Origin: CALKXV01 sp965228905 | GTDB lineage: Bacteria > Pseudomonadota > Alphaproteobacteria > Rhodobacterales > Rhodobacteraceae | Reading direction: 5' to 3' | Assembly (NCBI GenBank): GCA_965228905.1 | Contig: CBDDII010000003.1 | Span: 124,001-188,000 of the forward strand | Length of the DNA: 64,000 nt | Shown: one piece after another, positions 8,126 through 16,719 of the stretch | Numbering within the stretch: the first letter of the stretch is position 1 | How the letters are laid out: every line of letters begins with the position of its first letter | Notes under the pieces: model-generated | Database searches by the model: none | Told to the model about the DNA's origin: nothing | What the model saw: only the letters and a program-made list of their open reading frames with translations | Made by a program: the position numbers and the translations under genes

Positions 8126-9790
8126 ATGCCCCGTTTCGCCCCCGCCGCTATCGCGGCGATTTTCATATCCGGCCCCGCCCTTGCCGACCTCACGGCGGAA
8201 GAGGTGCTGGCCGATCACCTGAACCTCCTTGGCGGCTACGGCCTTCTGGAAATGACGACCACCGGCACCACGCGCAACGCCTCCGGCCTGATCGTGGAAG
8301 GTTTCAGGGGCACCTACTCGGACTCGGAAACATCAATCGAAGTCCTCACGCCCGGCATGACCCTGACAGAACAGTCAGACGGCAGCGTGGACATCACCTA
8401 TGCCGACACCCTGCCAATCTCCATCCACGCCGATCCGCCCCTCGAAGACCCGGTAACCGTGACGCTGATCCTCAAGACCAAGGGCCTCACGCACAAAGTT
8501 TCGGGCGAGATCGGCGACATCACCCATGAAATCGGCTTCGACACGCTGTCGATTGGCGAGTTTTCCGTCGACCCGCCCGAGGCCGCCGAGGAACTGGAGC
8601 TTGAGGGCGACATCGCCATCGCCGGTTTCAACAGCACCATCCGCCTGAACGACAACGATCCGGCGCGGCGCTCGCTTGATCTCAACATGGCGGGCCTCAC
8701 CCTCGCCATGACCACGCTGGCCCCGACCGACATCGGCATCGACACCCCCGGCACGACCTACGACACAAGCGGCATCGGCGAAATGAAGATCACCCTTGCC
8801 CTGTCGGACCTTGCCACGCGCATCGCCTACATCGGCACCGAACTGCCCCAACACAGCATGAGCACCACCCTTGGCCGTATCCAACTGGATCAATCCAGCG
8901 ACCTGCCCGAGGATGACGGTGCCATGGGCCTCACCCTGGACGGAACCGACATCTACCTCGCCTACGACATCCAGATCGACCCCGAGGCGATGGAAGCTGA
9001 CTTTCTGCAAGCCTTGCTGGACGGGCAAAGCCTCTCGGGCGCGCTGAATTTCGACCGCCTCGCCTATGACGCCGACATCGCAACCCCCGAGGGCAGTTTC
9101 GTCGCCACGTCGAGAACCGGTGCCAGCGAAAACCGTTTCAGCCTCAGCGAACACGGCTTCGCCTATTACGGCTCGGCGCTCGACACATACGCCGAACTCA
9201 GCGGCCCGGCCCTCGACATTCCTCTTTCGTCCTTCAGCTATGGTGTAGAAAAAACGCTGCTCGAACTCGCCCTGCCCCTGACCCCGTCCGAGGCGCGGCA
9301 ACCCTTCCGCATCCGCATGGACATCGACGGTCTCACCACCGACGACGTCATCTGGAACCTGTTCGACCCGACCGCCCGCCTGCCCCGCGATCCCGCCCGG
9401 CTTGCCTTCGATCTCGAAGGCACCACCGTTCTCTTCGCCGATCCCTTCACCAGCGAAAACGAACCGCCCGTGCGCGACACCCAAGCGCGGCTGAACAGCC
9501 TCGACATCTCCCTCGCAGGTGCCACGCTCACGGGAACCGGTTCCGGTCGGGACACCAGCACCCCGGGGAACCCCTCCGGCGTTGGCGACCTGGACATGAC
9601 ACTGACCGGCATCAACACCCTGATCGACACCCTGATCGAACTCGGCCTGTTGCAGAACGAACAGGCCATGGGCGCCCGCATGGGCCTTGGCCTGATCGCG
9701 CGACCCGGCGACGGAGAAGACACACTGGTCTCGAAGATCGAAGTCAAAGAAGACGGCCAGATCTTCGCCAACGGCCAACGGATCAAGTGA
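8126..9790 (+). CDS. DUF2125 periplasmic protein (copy 2)
   Basis: A 554-residue secreted paralogue of the preceding gene. The ATG at 8126 is favoured by an AGGGAGG ribosome site six bases before it and by the signal peptide that follows directly (cleavage near residue 20, ALA|DLTAEEVLAD). N- and C-termini match copy 1 closely (DLTAE-x-VLAD; ARPG-x-G-x-DTLVS; NGQRI); the middle has diverged and is about 50 residues longer. It overlaps the downstream TPR-like gene as TGATG. Role unknown; the paired arrangement suggests the two proteins work together or on related ligands. Confidence 0.85.
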   Translation: MPRFAPAAIAAIFISGPALADLTAEEVLADHLNLLGGYGLLEMTTTGTTRNASGLIVEGFRGTYSDSETSIEVLTPGMTLTEQSDGSVDITYADTLPISIHADPPLEDPVTVTLILKTKGLTHKVSGEIGDITHEIGFDTLSIGEFSVDPPEAAEELELEGDIAIAGFNSTIRLNDNDPARRSLDLNMAGLTLAMTTLAPTDIGIDTPGTTYDTSGIGEMKITLALSDLATRIAYIGTELPQHSMSTTLGRIQLDQSSDLPEDDGAMGLTLDGTDIYLAYDIQIDPEAMEADFLQALLDGQSLSGALNFDRLAYDADIATPEGSFVATSRTGASENRFSLSEHGFAYYGSALDTYAELSGPALDIPLSSFSYGVEKTLLELALPLTPSEARQPFRIRMDIDGLTTDDVIWNLFDPTARLPRDPARLAFDLEGTTVLFADPFTSENEPPVRDTQARLNSLDISLAGATLTGTGSGRDTSTPGNPSGVGDLDMTLTGINTLIDTLIELGLLQNEQAMGARMGLGLIARPGDGEDTLVSKIEVKEDGQIFANGQRIK

Positions 9791-11163
9791 TGGGGGGCGT
9801 CGGGAATCTGCTCAGCGCCTTTCGCACCGGCCACCAGTCGCTGAAACTCGCGAAGGCCCTGAAGAAAGCACGCGACGGCGGGGAAGAGGCAATTCTGGAT
9901 GCCCTCGCCCCCTGGCTGGACGACCTGGAAACCAACATCGAAACCGCCGGAGCATTGGTCTGGGCCTTGGACGGCAGCCCGGTCAGCCCCGACAAGGTTG
10001 CCGAGATCTTCGCGCGTGTCCTCGATGCCCACGGCGACGACCTTGCCATCCTGATCGCCCTTGGCGATGCGATCGAAAGCGCCCGCGACATCGACGATCT
10101 GAACATGGCGCCCCCGCCCAGTCCCGTGTTTCCAAACCTCTTGCGCCTGCTCGCGGAACGACAGTTGAAATGCGACGATCCGAAACAGGAACGCCACCTT
10201 GCCGATGCCATGGCCACCACCGCCCGGATGATGGCGCGACAGAAAGACGACACCGCCGAACGCGCCTACAAACGCCATGTCGAACTCGCCCCCGATGCCT
10301 CCTATCCGCATTACGGCCTCGGGCTTTACTACAAGACACGCGGACGGTTCGCCGAAGGCATGAAAGCCAACCAGAAGGCCATCGAAATCGCGGGCAAGGA
10401 TGCCACCGAAGCGATGAAATGGAACCTTGGAATCTGTGCCACCGGCGCGGGTGAAGGCGACATCGCGCTCGAGGTCTGGCGCGCCATGGGCAACAAGCTG
10501 GAAGTCGGCCACCTTGGCCTGCCCGATGGCGGCTATCCCGCCTGCAAGGTGCGACTGGCCGAATGCCCGCTGGCCGAGCGTACGGCCGACAACGACGATC
10601 CCGGCATGGAGGAGTCCATCTGGGTCAAACGCCTCAGCCCCTGCCACGGCATCGTCAAAAGCGTGCTGTACCAGGAAGACCTCGGCGTCGACTATGGCGA
10701 CACCGTCCTGTTCGACGGCGCGCCAATCACACACCACCGCTACGGCGACAACGAAGTCGCCGTCTTCCCCCACCTTGCCACGCTCGCCAAGGGAAACTTC
10801 CAATTCTATCCATTTGCGGCAACGCAGCTCGAAAGCGGCACCGTCGAAACGGTCAACGACCAGATCGAGGACGCCGCCCTGATCTATTCCCATACCGAAA
10901 ACTGCTACACCCTCTGCGCCGCCTGCCTTGCCGACGGAAAAACCGACCACGCGCACGAAGCCCGGGAACACGACGTCATCCAGGGCCGCATCGCCGTTTC
11001 ACCGAACGTGGCGCCCAAAGACCTGCTTGCCCGGATCGACGCCGCCTATTCGAAGATCGAAGGCGCACGATTGTTCGCCCCCGACCTTGCCCAAGCCGCA
11101 GGGGACGAAGACCGCGCCCGCTTCGAAATGCAGCGGTTTCTTAACCTGTCGGGTGACGCCTAG
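9790..11163 (+). CDS. TPR-like protein of unknown function
   Basis: A 457-residue soluble protein without signal peptide. The middle contains TPR-like helical pairs (around RAYKRHVELAPDASYPHYGLGLY and the following EGMKANQKAIEIAG, residues 155-200). The C-terminal half has several Cys (CATGAG, CPLAER, LCAACLADGK) and a beta-rich part with HHRYGDNEVAVFPH, which I do not recognise as a known domain. A GTG start three bases upstream is equally open. Translationally coupled to DUF2125 copy 2 and ending on a CTAG shared with the facing CoxG-like gene. A cytoplasmic helper for the DUF2125 proteins is possible but unproven. Confidence 0.75.
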   Translation: MGGVGNLLSAFRTGHQSLKLAKALKKARDGGEEAILDALAPWLDDLETNIETAGALVWALDGSPVSPDKVAEIFARVLDAHGDDLAILIALGDAIESARDIDDLNMAPPPSPVFPNLLRLLAERQLKCDDPKQERHLADAMATTARMMARQKDDTAERAYKRHVELAPDASYPHYGLGLYYKTRGRFAEGMKANQKAIEIAGKDATEAMKWNLGICATGAGEGDIALEVWRAMGNKLEVGHLGLPDGGYPACKVRLAECPLAERTADNDDPGMEESIWVKRLSPCHGIVKSVLYQEDLGVDYGDTVLFDGAPITHHRYGDNEVAVFPHLATLAKGNFQFYPFAATQLESGTVETVNDQIEDAALIYSHTENCYTLCAACLADGKTDHAHEAREHDVIQGRIAVSPNVAPKDLLARIDAAYSKIEGARLFAPDLAQAAGDEDRARFEMQRFLNLSGDA

Positions 11164-11606
11164 CCCTGCCGCTCCATGACGTCCTGGAAATTGGTAAAGA
11201 ACTTGTCGGCCAGCTTCTTTGCGAAACTGTCGATCAACCGGCTGCCCAATTGCGCCAGTTTCCCGCCGACACTGGCATCCACGTCATAGCTCAAAAGCGT
11301 GCCGTCGCCCTCGGGGGTCAACCGCACCGTCGCGCCGCCCTTGGCAAAACCGGCCGCGCCGCCCTTGCCTTCACCGGACAGACGGCAACCCACACCCGGC
11401 TCGATATCCGAAAGCTGGACCGCGCCGCGAAAGGTCGCCTTCACCGGCCCGACCTTCTGGACGACCACGGCCTCGAACCCCTCCTCGGGGTTGCCGGTCA
11501 ATTCCTGACAGCCGGGAATGCACTCTTTCAACACTTCGGCATCCAGAATTCCCGCCCATACCACCTCGGGCGATGCCGCGATCATCCGTTCTTCTGACAG
11601 TTTCAT
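11160..11606 (-). CDS. CoxG-like SRPBCC family protein
   Basis: A 148-residue START/SRPBCC-fold protein of the carbon monoxide dehydrogenase subunit G family. The typical elements are there: N-terminal ...EERMIAASPEVVWAGILDAEVLKECIPGC, the ...GPVKATFRG... strand, and the long C-terminal helix ...LIDSFAKKLADKFF.... CoxG helps to recruit or mature CO dehydrogenases at the membrane, but no cox genes lie nearby, so the role here is open. The ATG at 11606 has GGAAGGG seven bases before it. Confidence 0.88.
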   Translation of the reverse strand: MKLSEERMIAASPEVVWAGILDAEVLKECIPGCQELTGNPEEGFEAVVVQKVGPVKATFRGAVQLSDIEPGVGCRLSGEGKGGAAGFAKGGATVRLTPEGDGTLLSYDVDASVGGKLAQLGSRLIDSFAKKLADKFFTNFQDVMERQG

Positions 11607-11709
11607 CTTTGCGCCCTTCCCTGGGATTTCGCCTTCGATCCGGCATTGTTTGCATCTTGTCAATCTTTCCGCGCTTGAAGCGCAAGTGATAGCAGACTAC
11701 CTCCGGGCC

Positions 11710-13053
11710 ATGACATCGCTTTCCAAACTGACCGACCAGCTTCTCGCCGCCGCCGCCAGGGCGGGTGCCGAAGCTGCCGATGCAATGGCCACCGACGGAC
11801 GCGCAGTTTCGATCGAGGTGCGCGATGGCGCCCTTGAACAGGCCGAACGCGCCGAGGGCGTTGAAATCGGCCTGCGCGTGTTGATCGGCAATCGCCAGGC
11901 CTGTGTCTCTGCCTCTGACGCCAGCACCGCAACGATCGACGAAATGGCAGAACGCGCCGTCGCCATGGCAAGGATCGCGCCCGAAGACCCCTATATCGGA
12001 CTTGCCGAGCCTGACCAACTGGCCCGCGACTGGGATCTGGCCGCACTCGACCTGGTCGAAGACGCAACCGAGCCTTCCCCCGAAGACATGCAGGCCGCCG
12101 CCATCGAAACCGAATCCGTCGCGCTCTCGGTCAAAGGCGTCAGCCAGGTGCAAAGCGCGGCAACATCCTACACCCGCAACCGCATCCACCTTGCCGCCAG
12201 CAACGGATTCTCCGGCGGCTACGAACGTTCCTCCCATGCGCTCTATTGCGTGGCGATCTCGGGCGAAGGTCTGGGCATGGAACGCGATCACTACGGCGAA
12301 TCCCGCATCTATCACGCCGACCTGCCCACGCCGGAACACGTCGGGCAAGAGGCTGCGCAGCGCGCCGTCGCCCGCAGCGGGGCCCGCAGACCGAAAACCG
12401 GGGCCTATCCCGTCCTCTACGACGAACGCATCGCCTCCAGCCTGATCGGCCACCTTCTGAGTGCCGCCAACGGCAGCGCCGTCGCGCGCGGCAGTTCCTG
12501 GTTGCGCGACCGCCTTGGCGAACCCGTTCTGCCCGAAACGCTCTCGCTGATCGAAAACCCGCACCGCGCCCGCATCGCGGGCTCCAAACCCTTCGATGCC
12601 GAAGGTCTGCCGACGAAAGCCCGCGCCATCGTCGAAAACGGCGTGTTGCAGGGCTGGACGCTGGACCTTTCCACCGCCCGTCAACTTGGCATGGATAGCA
12701 CGGCAAGCGCTGCCCGCAGCAACCAGTCCCCGCCCTCGCCCAGCGTCACCAACGTCACCCTCACGCAAGGCACCGCCAGCCAGGCGGACCTGCTGCGCGA
12801 CATGGGCACCGGCCTTCTGGTCACCTCCATGATCGGCTCGACCATCAGTGCCACCACCGGCGATTACTCGCGCGGGGCCAGCGGTTTCTGGGTGGAAAAC
12901 GGCGAAATCGCCTATCCGGTCAACGAATGCACCATCGCGGGCAACCTCCATGACATGCTGCGCAGCATCATCCCCGCCAACGACGCCCGCCCTCACCTCA
13001 GCCGCGTGGTGCCAAGCCTGCTGGTCGAAGGGATGACCCTTGCCGGGGAATGA
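11710..13053 (+). CDS. pmbA: TldD/PmbA family metalloprotease-related protein (TldE/PmbA type)
   Basis: A 447-residue member of the TldD/TldE family, which as a TldD-TldE heterodimer degrades unfolded peptides and matures some modified peptides. TldE/PmbA lacks the HExxxH zinc site of TldD, and none is visible here, in agreement with the TldE subtype. The C-terminal core ...GNLHDMLRSI... and ...ATTGDYSRGASGFWVENG... are signatures of the family. The longer upstream frame (to 11518) runs into the coding part of the facing CoxG gene and was rejected in favour of the ATG at 11710. It overlaps the next gene by 14 bases. A TldD partner is not in the window. Confidence 0.88.
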   Translation: MTSLSKLTDQLLAAAARAGAEAADAMATDGRAVSIEVRDGALEQAERAEGVEIGLRVLIGNRQACVSASDASTATIDEMAERAVAMARIAPEDPYIGLAEPDQLARDWDLAALDLVEDATEPSPEDMQAAAIETESVALSVKGVSQVQSAATSYTRNRIHLAASNGFSGGYERSSHALYCVAISGEGLGMERDHYGESRIYHADLPTPEHVGQEAAQRAVARSGARRPKTGAYPVLYDERIASSLIGHLLSAANGSAVARGSSWLRDRLGEPVLPETLSLIENPHRARIAGSKPFDAEGLPTKARAIVENGVLQGWTLDLSTARQLGMDSTASAARSNQSPPSPSVTNVTLTQGTASQADLLRDMGTGLLVTSMIGSTISATTGDYSRGASGFWVENGEIAYPVNECTIAGNLHDMLRSIIPANDARPHLSRVVPSLLVEGMTLAGE

Positions 13054-13813
13054 TCTGGCCCTGCTCGAAGAAACCGCCCGCGAAGCAGGCGACATCGCCA
13101 CCGGCTTCTGGCGCGACGATCCACAGGTCTGGGACAAGGGCGGCGACGATCCGGTCTCCGAAGCCGACTTCGCCGTCGATACCCACCTGAAACAGCGGCT
13201 TCTGGCCGCCCGCCCCGATTACGGCTGGGTCAGCGAAGAAACCGAGGATGACCCGGCCCGCCTGTCCGCCGAACGTGTCTTCATCGTCGATCCGATCGAC
13301 GGCACCCGCTCCTTCGTCGCCGGGGAAAAGACCTGGGCGCATTCCCTCGCCGTCGCCGAACGTGGCAAAGTGATCGCGGCTTGCGTCTTCCTGCCCGTAC
13401 GCGAGAAGATGTACCTGGCCGAGATCGGCGGCGGGGCCACCCTGAACGGTTCAAACGTCACCGCGCTTTCCCGCGACAGGCTGGAAGGCGCAACTGTTCT
13501 CAGCCCCAAGGTCAGCTTCCGCGCCGAGTTCTGGAAATCCGGCCCGCCCGAGGTCGAACGCCATTTCCGCCCCTCGCTGGCCTATCGCCTCGCGCTTGTC
13601 GCCGAAGGCCGGTTCGATGCGATGATCACGCTGCGCCCGGCATGGGAATGGGACATTGCCGCCGGGGCCCTTATCGCCGAAGAGGCTGGCGCAAGCGTCA
13701 TGGACCGGCACGGTGGCACATTGACCTTCAACAGTCCCGCCCGCCAGACCGCCGGCGTCATCACGGGCGGCCCCATCGTCGCCGACGCCCTGCTGGAACA
13801 ACTGAAACAGTAA
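13040..13813 (+). CDS. Inositol-monophosphatase family, CysQ-like 3'(2'),5'-bisphosphate nucleotidase
   Basis: A 257-residue Mg-dependent, Li-sensitive type phosphatase. Metal-binding motifs: SEET around residue 66, DPIDGT at 84-89, and WEWDIAAG about residue 205. The family includes IMPase and CysQ (pAp phosphatase in sulfate assimilation); the DPIDGTRSF form and the length suit a CysQ or histidinol-phosphatase type as well. The start is TTG at 13040, inside pmbA, with AAGGGA six bases upstream; no ATG fits the frame. Translation is probably coupled to pmbA. Confidence 0.82.
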   Translation: MPGNDLALLEETAREAGDIATGFWRDDPQVWDKGGDDPVSEADFAVDTHLKQRLLAARPDYGWVSEETEDDPARLSAERVFIVDPIDGTRSFVAGEKTWAHSLAVAERGKVIAACVFLPVREKMYLAEIGGGATLNGSNVTALSRDRLEGATVLSPKVSFRAEFWKSGPPEVERHFRPSLAYRLALVAEGRFDAMITLRPAWEWDIAAGALIAEEAGASVMDRHGGTLTFNSPARQTAGVITGGPIVADALLEQLKQ

Positions 13814-13818
13814 ATGCT

Positions 13819-13905
13819 CTAGTCGTCCTTCTTGCGGTTCTGCAACCAGCGGAAGCCGAAGAACAGAACCACCAGAACGACAATCCAGAATATCAGGTCA
13901 CCCAA
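13819..13905 (-). CDS. 28-residue single-pass membrane micro-protein downstream of alkB
   Basis: A very short reading frame: a TTG start at 13905 gives a peptide with an almost uninterrupted hydrophobic helix (residues 4-18, rich in Ile, Val, Leu and Phe) followed by an Arg/Lys/Asp-rich tail. A GGGAG ribosome site lies six bases before the TTG and partly overlaps the alkB stop, so translation could be coupled. An ATG eight bases upstream is in another frame and hits a stop after five codons. Hydrophobic core, basic tail and ribosome site together argue for a real gene; the small size and rare start keep this moderate. Confidence 0.5.
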   Translation of the reverse strand: MGDLIFWIVVLVVLFFGFRWLQNRKKDD

Positions 13906-13917
13906 GGCATTCTCCCT

Positions 13918-15045
13918 TCATCGCGGCAGCGGCAGGCTGCCGGTCTTGTACTCTGTCCAATCCTCGATATCGGGATAGAACTGCCTGCGCCATGCCCGAA
14001 CCCTTGGATTCATCCGACGCCGCCACAGGGGCGGCACCATGGCAACAAATCCCATGATCCCATAACCATAGGGCAGTTGCGGCGCCTCTTCGGGCGCATA
14101 GTTCTGCAACAGGGGAAACCGCCTGTCGGGCTTGTAGTGATGGTCGGAATGGCGTTGCAGGTTGATCAACAGCCAGTTGGTGCCCTTGTGCGCGGCGTTC
14201 CAGCTATGGCGCGGCTGCACGTGCTCGTACCGACCCTCGCCCAGATGACGGCGGGTCAGCCCGTAATGCTCGATGTAATTGACCAACTCCAACTGCCAGA
14301 CCGCGACAAAGGCGTGCACAAGATACAGCGCCAGCCCCAACCAACCCCCGACGATCAACGCGAGGGCAAGAAAACCCGCCTGCAAGCCGGCATAACGCCA
14401 GAACGGATTGCGCCTGTCCCAGGCCCCGCACTTGCCGCGCTTCAGCTTCTCGACCTCCGCCCGCCAGGCCGAACCGGGGCAACTTCTCAACACACGCCAG
14501 AAGAACCGGTGAAACCCCTCGTTGTACCGCGCCGTCACAGCATCTCGCGGCGTGCCGACATAGCGGTGATGCACCAACAGGTGTTCCGACCGGAAATGCC
14601 CGTATTGCACCGATGCCAGCAGGATATCGCCCAGCCAACGCTCGAATCGGCTGCCCTGGTGCATCAACTCATGGGCATAGACGATCCCGACCACCCCCGC
14701 CGCCACGCCAAGGCCCGCGGCCACGGCAAACGCCTCCCACAGGGCCAGTTCCGACCGGGTGACAAAGGCGATCACGCCGAACACCGTGACGATCTGCAAG
14801 GGCACCCAGGCCCATGTGATGAACCGATACCAGAACAGGTCCCCGTCAGGCGTCTCTGGATCCGCATTCGCCTCGTTCAGGCCAAGCGCCGCATCCAGCA
14901 CCGAAAACAGCATCCACGAACAAACCGGCACCAAAAGCACCGCCCAGCCGCCCCAAAGGGCCGACAGCCACATCACCGGGATCAGCACCAGCGACAGCCA
15001 GAATGGCAGCGCACGAAGGATCGGGAATGGCTCGGCGGAAGGCAT
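13918..15045 (-). CDS. alkB: Alkane 1-monooxygenase, AlkB type
   Basis: Integral-membrane di-iron hydroxylase (375 residues) that would convert medium-chain alkanes or related chains to alcohols with rubredoxin as electron donor. All histidine boxes are visible: HELMH (125-129), EHLLVHH (154-160), the AlkB-specific NYIEHYGL (256-263) and LQRHSDHH (296-303), set among about six hydrophobic helices. No rubredoxin or alkR is adjacent. It lies seven bases after mutY on the same strand, which is an unusual neighbour, and is followed by a membrane micro-peptide. AlkB versus the related fatty-acid desaturases: the HYG box decides for AlkB. Confidence 0.9.
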   Translation of the reverse strand: MPSAEPFPILRALPFWLSLVLIPVMWLSALWGGWAVLLVPVCSWMLFSVLDAALGLNEANADPETPDGDLFWYRFITWAWVPLQIVTVFGVIAFVTRSELALWEAFAVAAGLGVAAGVVGIVYAHELMHQGSRFERWLGDILLASVQYGHFRSEHLLVHHRYVGTPRDAVTARYNEGFHRFFWRVLRSCPGSAWRAEVEKLKRGKCGAWDRRNPFWRYAGLQAGFLALALIVGGWLGLALYLVHAFVAVWQLELVNYIEHYGLTRRHLGEGRYEHVQPRHSWNAAHKGTNWLLINLQRHSDHHYKPDRRFPLLQNYAPEEAPQLPYGYGIMGFVAMVPPLWRRRMNPRVRAWRRQFYPDIEDWTEYKTGSLPLPR

Positions 15046-15052
15046 AGCCGCT

Positions 15053-16111
15053 TTATCCGGCGGGCAGGGTCATGGCGTCAACGGCCAGATCGTGCGCCTT
15101 GCGCATGACCGTGGGGAAAGCGCCGGGATCAAGATCGGGTTCGAAAAACCCGCGATCCGGCACCGTGCCATCCTCCAGCACCGCCACCTGAACGGACAGG
15201 CGCAGATGGAAATGGGTAAAGGTATGGCGCACCTCGGCCCCCAGATCCGACCAATCGCCAGCACAAGGTGGCGAACCGTCCGGCGCGTCCTCGCGCCACT
15301 CCGTCCCCGGCCAGCCCAGCATGCCACCCAGCAACCCCGTCTCGGGCCGCCGCTCGACCAGCCAGGCTCCGTCCGGCCGCCGCCCCAGATAGGCAATCCC
15401 GAACCGCACCGGCTTGGGCTTCTTGCGCTCTTTTCGCGGCAATTCGCCCTGCCGCCCTTCCGCGCGCGCCCTGCACGGCGCCATCCAGGGGCAAATCCCG
15501 CAAGCCGGGCTTTTCGGCGTGCAAACCGTCGCCCCAAGATCCATGACTGCCTGCGCATAATCACCTGCACGTTCGGCAGGCGTCAGCCGCGCCGCCAGCG
15601 CCGTCAACTCCGGCTTCGATTTCGGCAAGGGCGTTTCGACAAGGAAAAGCCGTGACATCACGCGTTCAACATTGCCATCCACCACCGTTTCCACACGATC
15701 GTAGGCAATCGAAGAAATCGCCGCCGCCGTATAAGGCCCGATCCCGGGCAGGCTCAGCAAACCCTCGCGCGTGGTTGGAAAAACACCGCCATGCTCTTCC
15801 GTAACCGCCCGCGCGCATTTCAACAGGTTGCGCGCCCGCGCGTAATACCCTAGCCCCGCCCATTCGGCCATGACGCGCGAATCCTCTGCCGCCGCCAGGT
15901 CCTGAACCCGGGGCCAAAGCGCGGTGAACTTCAGGAAATAATCCCGCACCGCCGCAACGGTCGTCTGTTGCAGCATGATCTCGCTCAGCCACACGCGATA
16001 GGGGTCAGGCACCACCCCGGCCCGCCGATCCGCCGGAGACACCCGCCACGGCAGGTCCCGCGCATGGGAATCGTACCATTCCAACAGGTCGCTGGCCCGC
16101 ACGTCACGCAA
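15053..16111 (-). CDS. mutY: A/G-specific adenine DNA glycosylase
   Basis: Base-excision repair enzyme that removes A opposite 8-oxoG. The helix-hairpin-helix LPGIGPYTA (121-129), the catalytic Glu44 (SEIMLQQT) and Asp145 (VDGNVERV) and the four iron-sulfur Cys (197, 204, 207, 213) are all present, and a NUDIX-like C-terminal domain follows. Length 352 is normal. The start is TTG at 16111, with GGAG about eight bases upstream; no ATG fits. The gene is divergent from the DUF721 gene. Confidence 0.95.
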   Translation of the reverse strand: MRDVRASDLLEWYDSHARDLPWRVSPADRRAGVVPDPYRVWLSEIMLQQTTVAAVRDYFLKFTALWPRVQDLAAAEDSRVMAEWAGLGYYARARNLLKCARAVTEEHGGVFPTTREGLLSLPGIGPYTAAAISSIAYDRVETVVDGNVERVMSRLFLVETPLPKSKPELTALAARLTPAERAGDYAQAVMDLGATVCTPKSPACGICPWMAPCRARAEGRQGELPRKERKKPKPVRFGIAYLGRRPDGAWLVERRPETGLLGGMLGWPGTEWREDAPDGSPPCAGDWSDLGAEVRHTFTHFHLRLSVQVAVLEDGTVPDRGFFEPDLDPGAFPTVMRKAHDLAVDAMTLPAG

Positions 16112-16178
16112 TCTTTATGCTCCGTTATGGCTTAACACTGGCAACTGCCCCATCCTGCTTTAGAATGGTGCAACATAG

Positions 16179-16709
16179 ATGGAATGCAAGCCCGTGACGA
16201 CAACCGCGAAACACAGCCAGACGACCCGCCGCAAGCGTGGGTTCGAACGCGCCGCAAGCCTTGTGGCGGGCCGCGTGCGCAACGCGGGCGAAAGCCGTGG
16301 TTTCGCCGTTTCGCGGCTTCTCACCCACTGGGCCGAAGTCGCCGGGCGCGACGTCGCCCGCATCGCCCGCCCCGTGGATGTGTCCTACGGGCGCGGCTTC
16401 GGCGCGACGCTGACCCTTCTGACCACCGGCGCAAACGCCCCCATGCTGGAAATGCAAAAAGACACGATCCGCGACCGCGTGAACGCCTGTTACGGCTATG
16501 CCGCGATCCAGAAGGTCCGCATCACCCAAACGGCGGCCACCGGGTTCGCCGAAGGCCAGGCGGTCTTTGACCCCGCGCCCCCGATGCACCCCGAACAAGC
16601 CCCCATCCGGGCCGAGGCGAAAGCCGCTGCCCACGACGTCACCGACGACGAGTTGCGCCTTGCACTGGAACGGCTCGGCTCCAACGTATTGAAGAATTCC
16701 AAGGAATAA
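16179..16709 (+). CDS. DUF721 (DciA-like) protein
   Basis: A 176-residue DUF721 protein. In many bacteria this family (DciA) loads the replicative helicase DnaB in place of DnaC. The N-terminal DUF721 domain is recognised by RGFAVSRLLTHWAEVAGRDVARIARP and the following beta-sheet; the C-terminal 60 residues are low-complexity and charged. Many alphaproteobacteria carry this gene between mutY and a DsbA-like gene, as here. An internal GTG at 16194 is a possible alternative start. Confidence 0.85.
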   Translation: MECKPVTTTAKHSQTTRRKRGFERAASLVAGRVRNAGESRGFAVSRLLTHWAEVAGRDVARIARPVDVSYGRGFGATLTLLTTGANAPMLEMQKDTIRDRVNACYGYAAIQKVRITQTAATGFAEGQAVFDPAPPMHPEQAPIRAEAKAAAHDVTDDELRLALERLGSNVLKNSKE

Positions 16710-16719
16710 AGGAAATCCA

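Noticed and set aside
9238..13137. Long minus-strand frames (577 and 588 codons) opposite the DUF2125/TPR and pmbA genes
   Set aside because: Shadows; only the CoxG-like gene on that strand has a family match and ribosome site.
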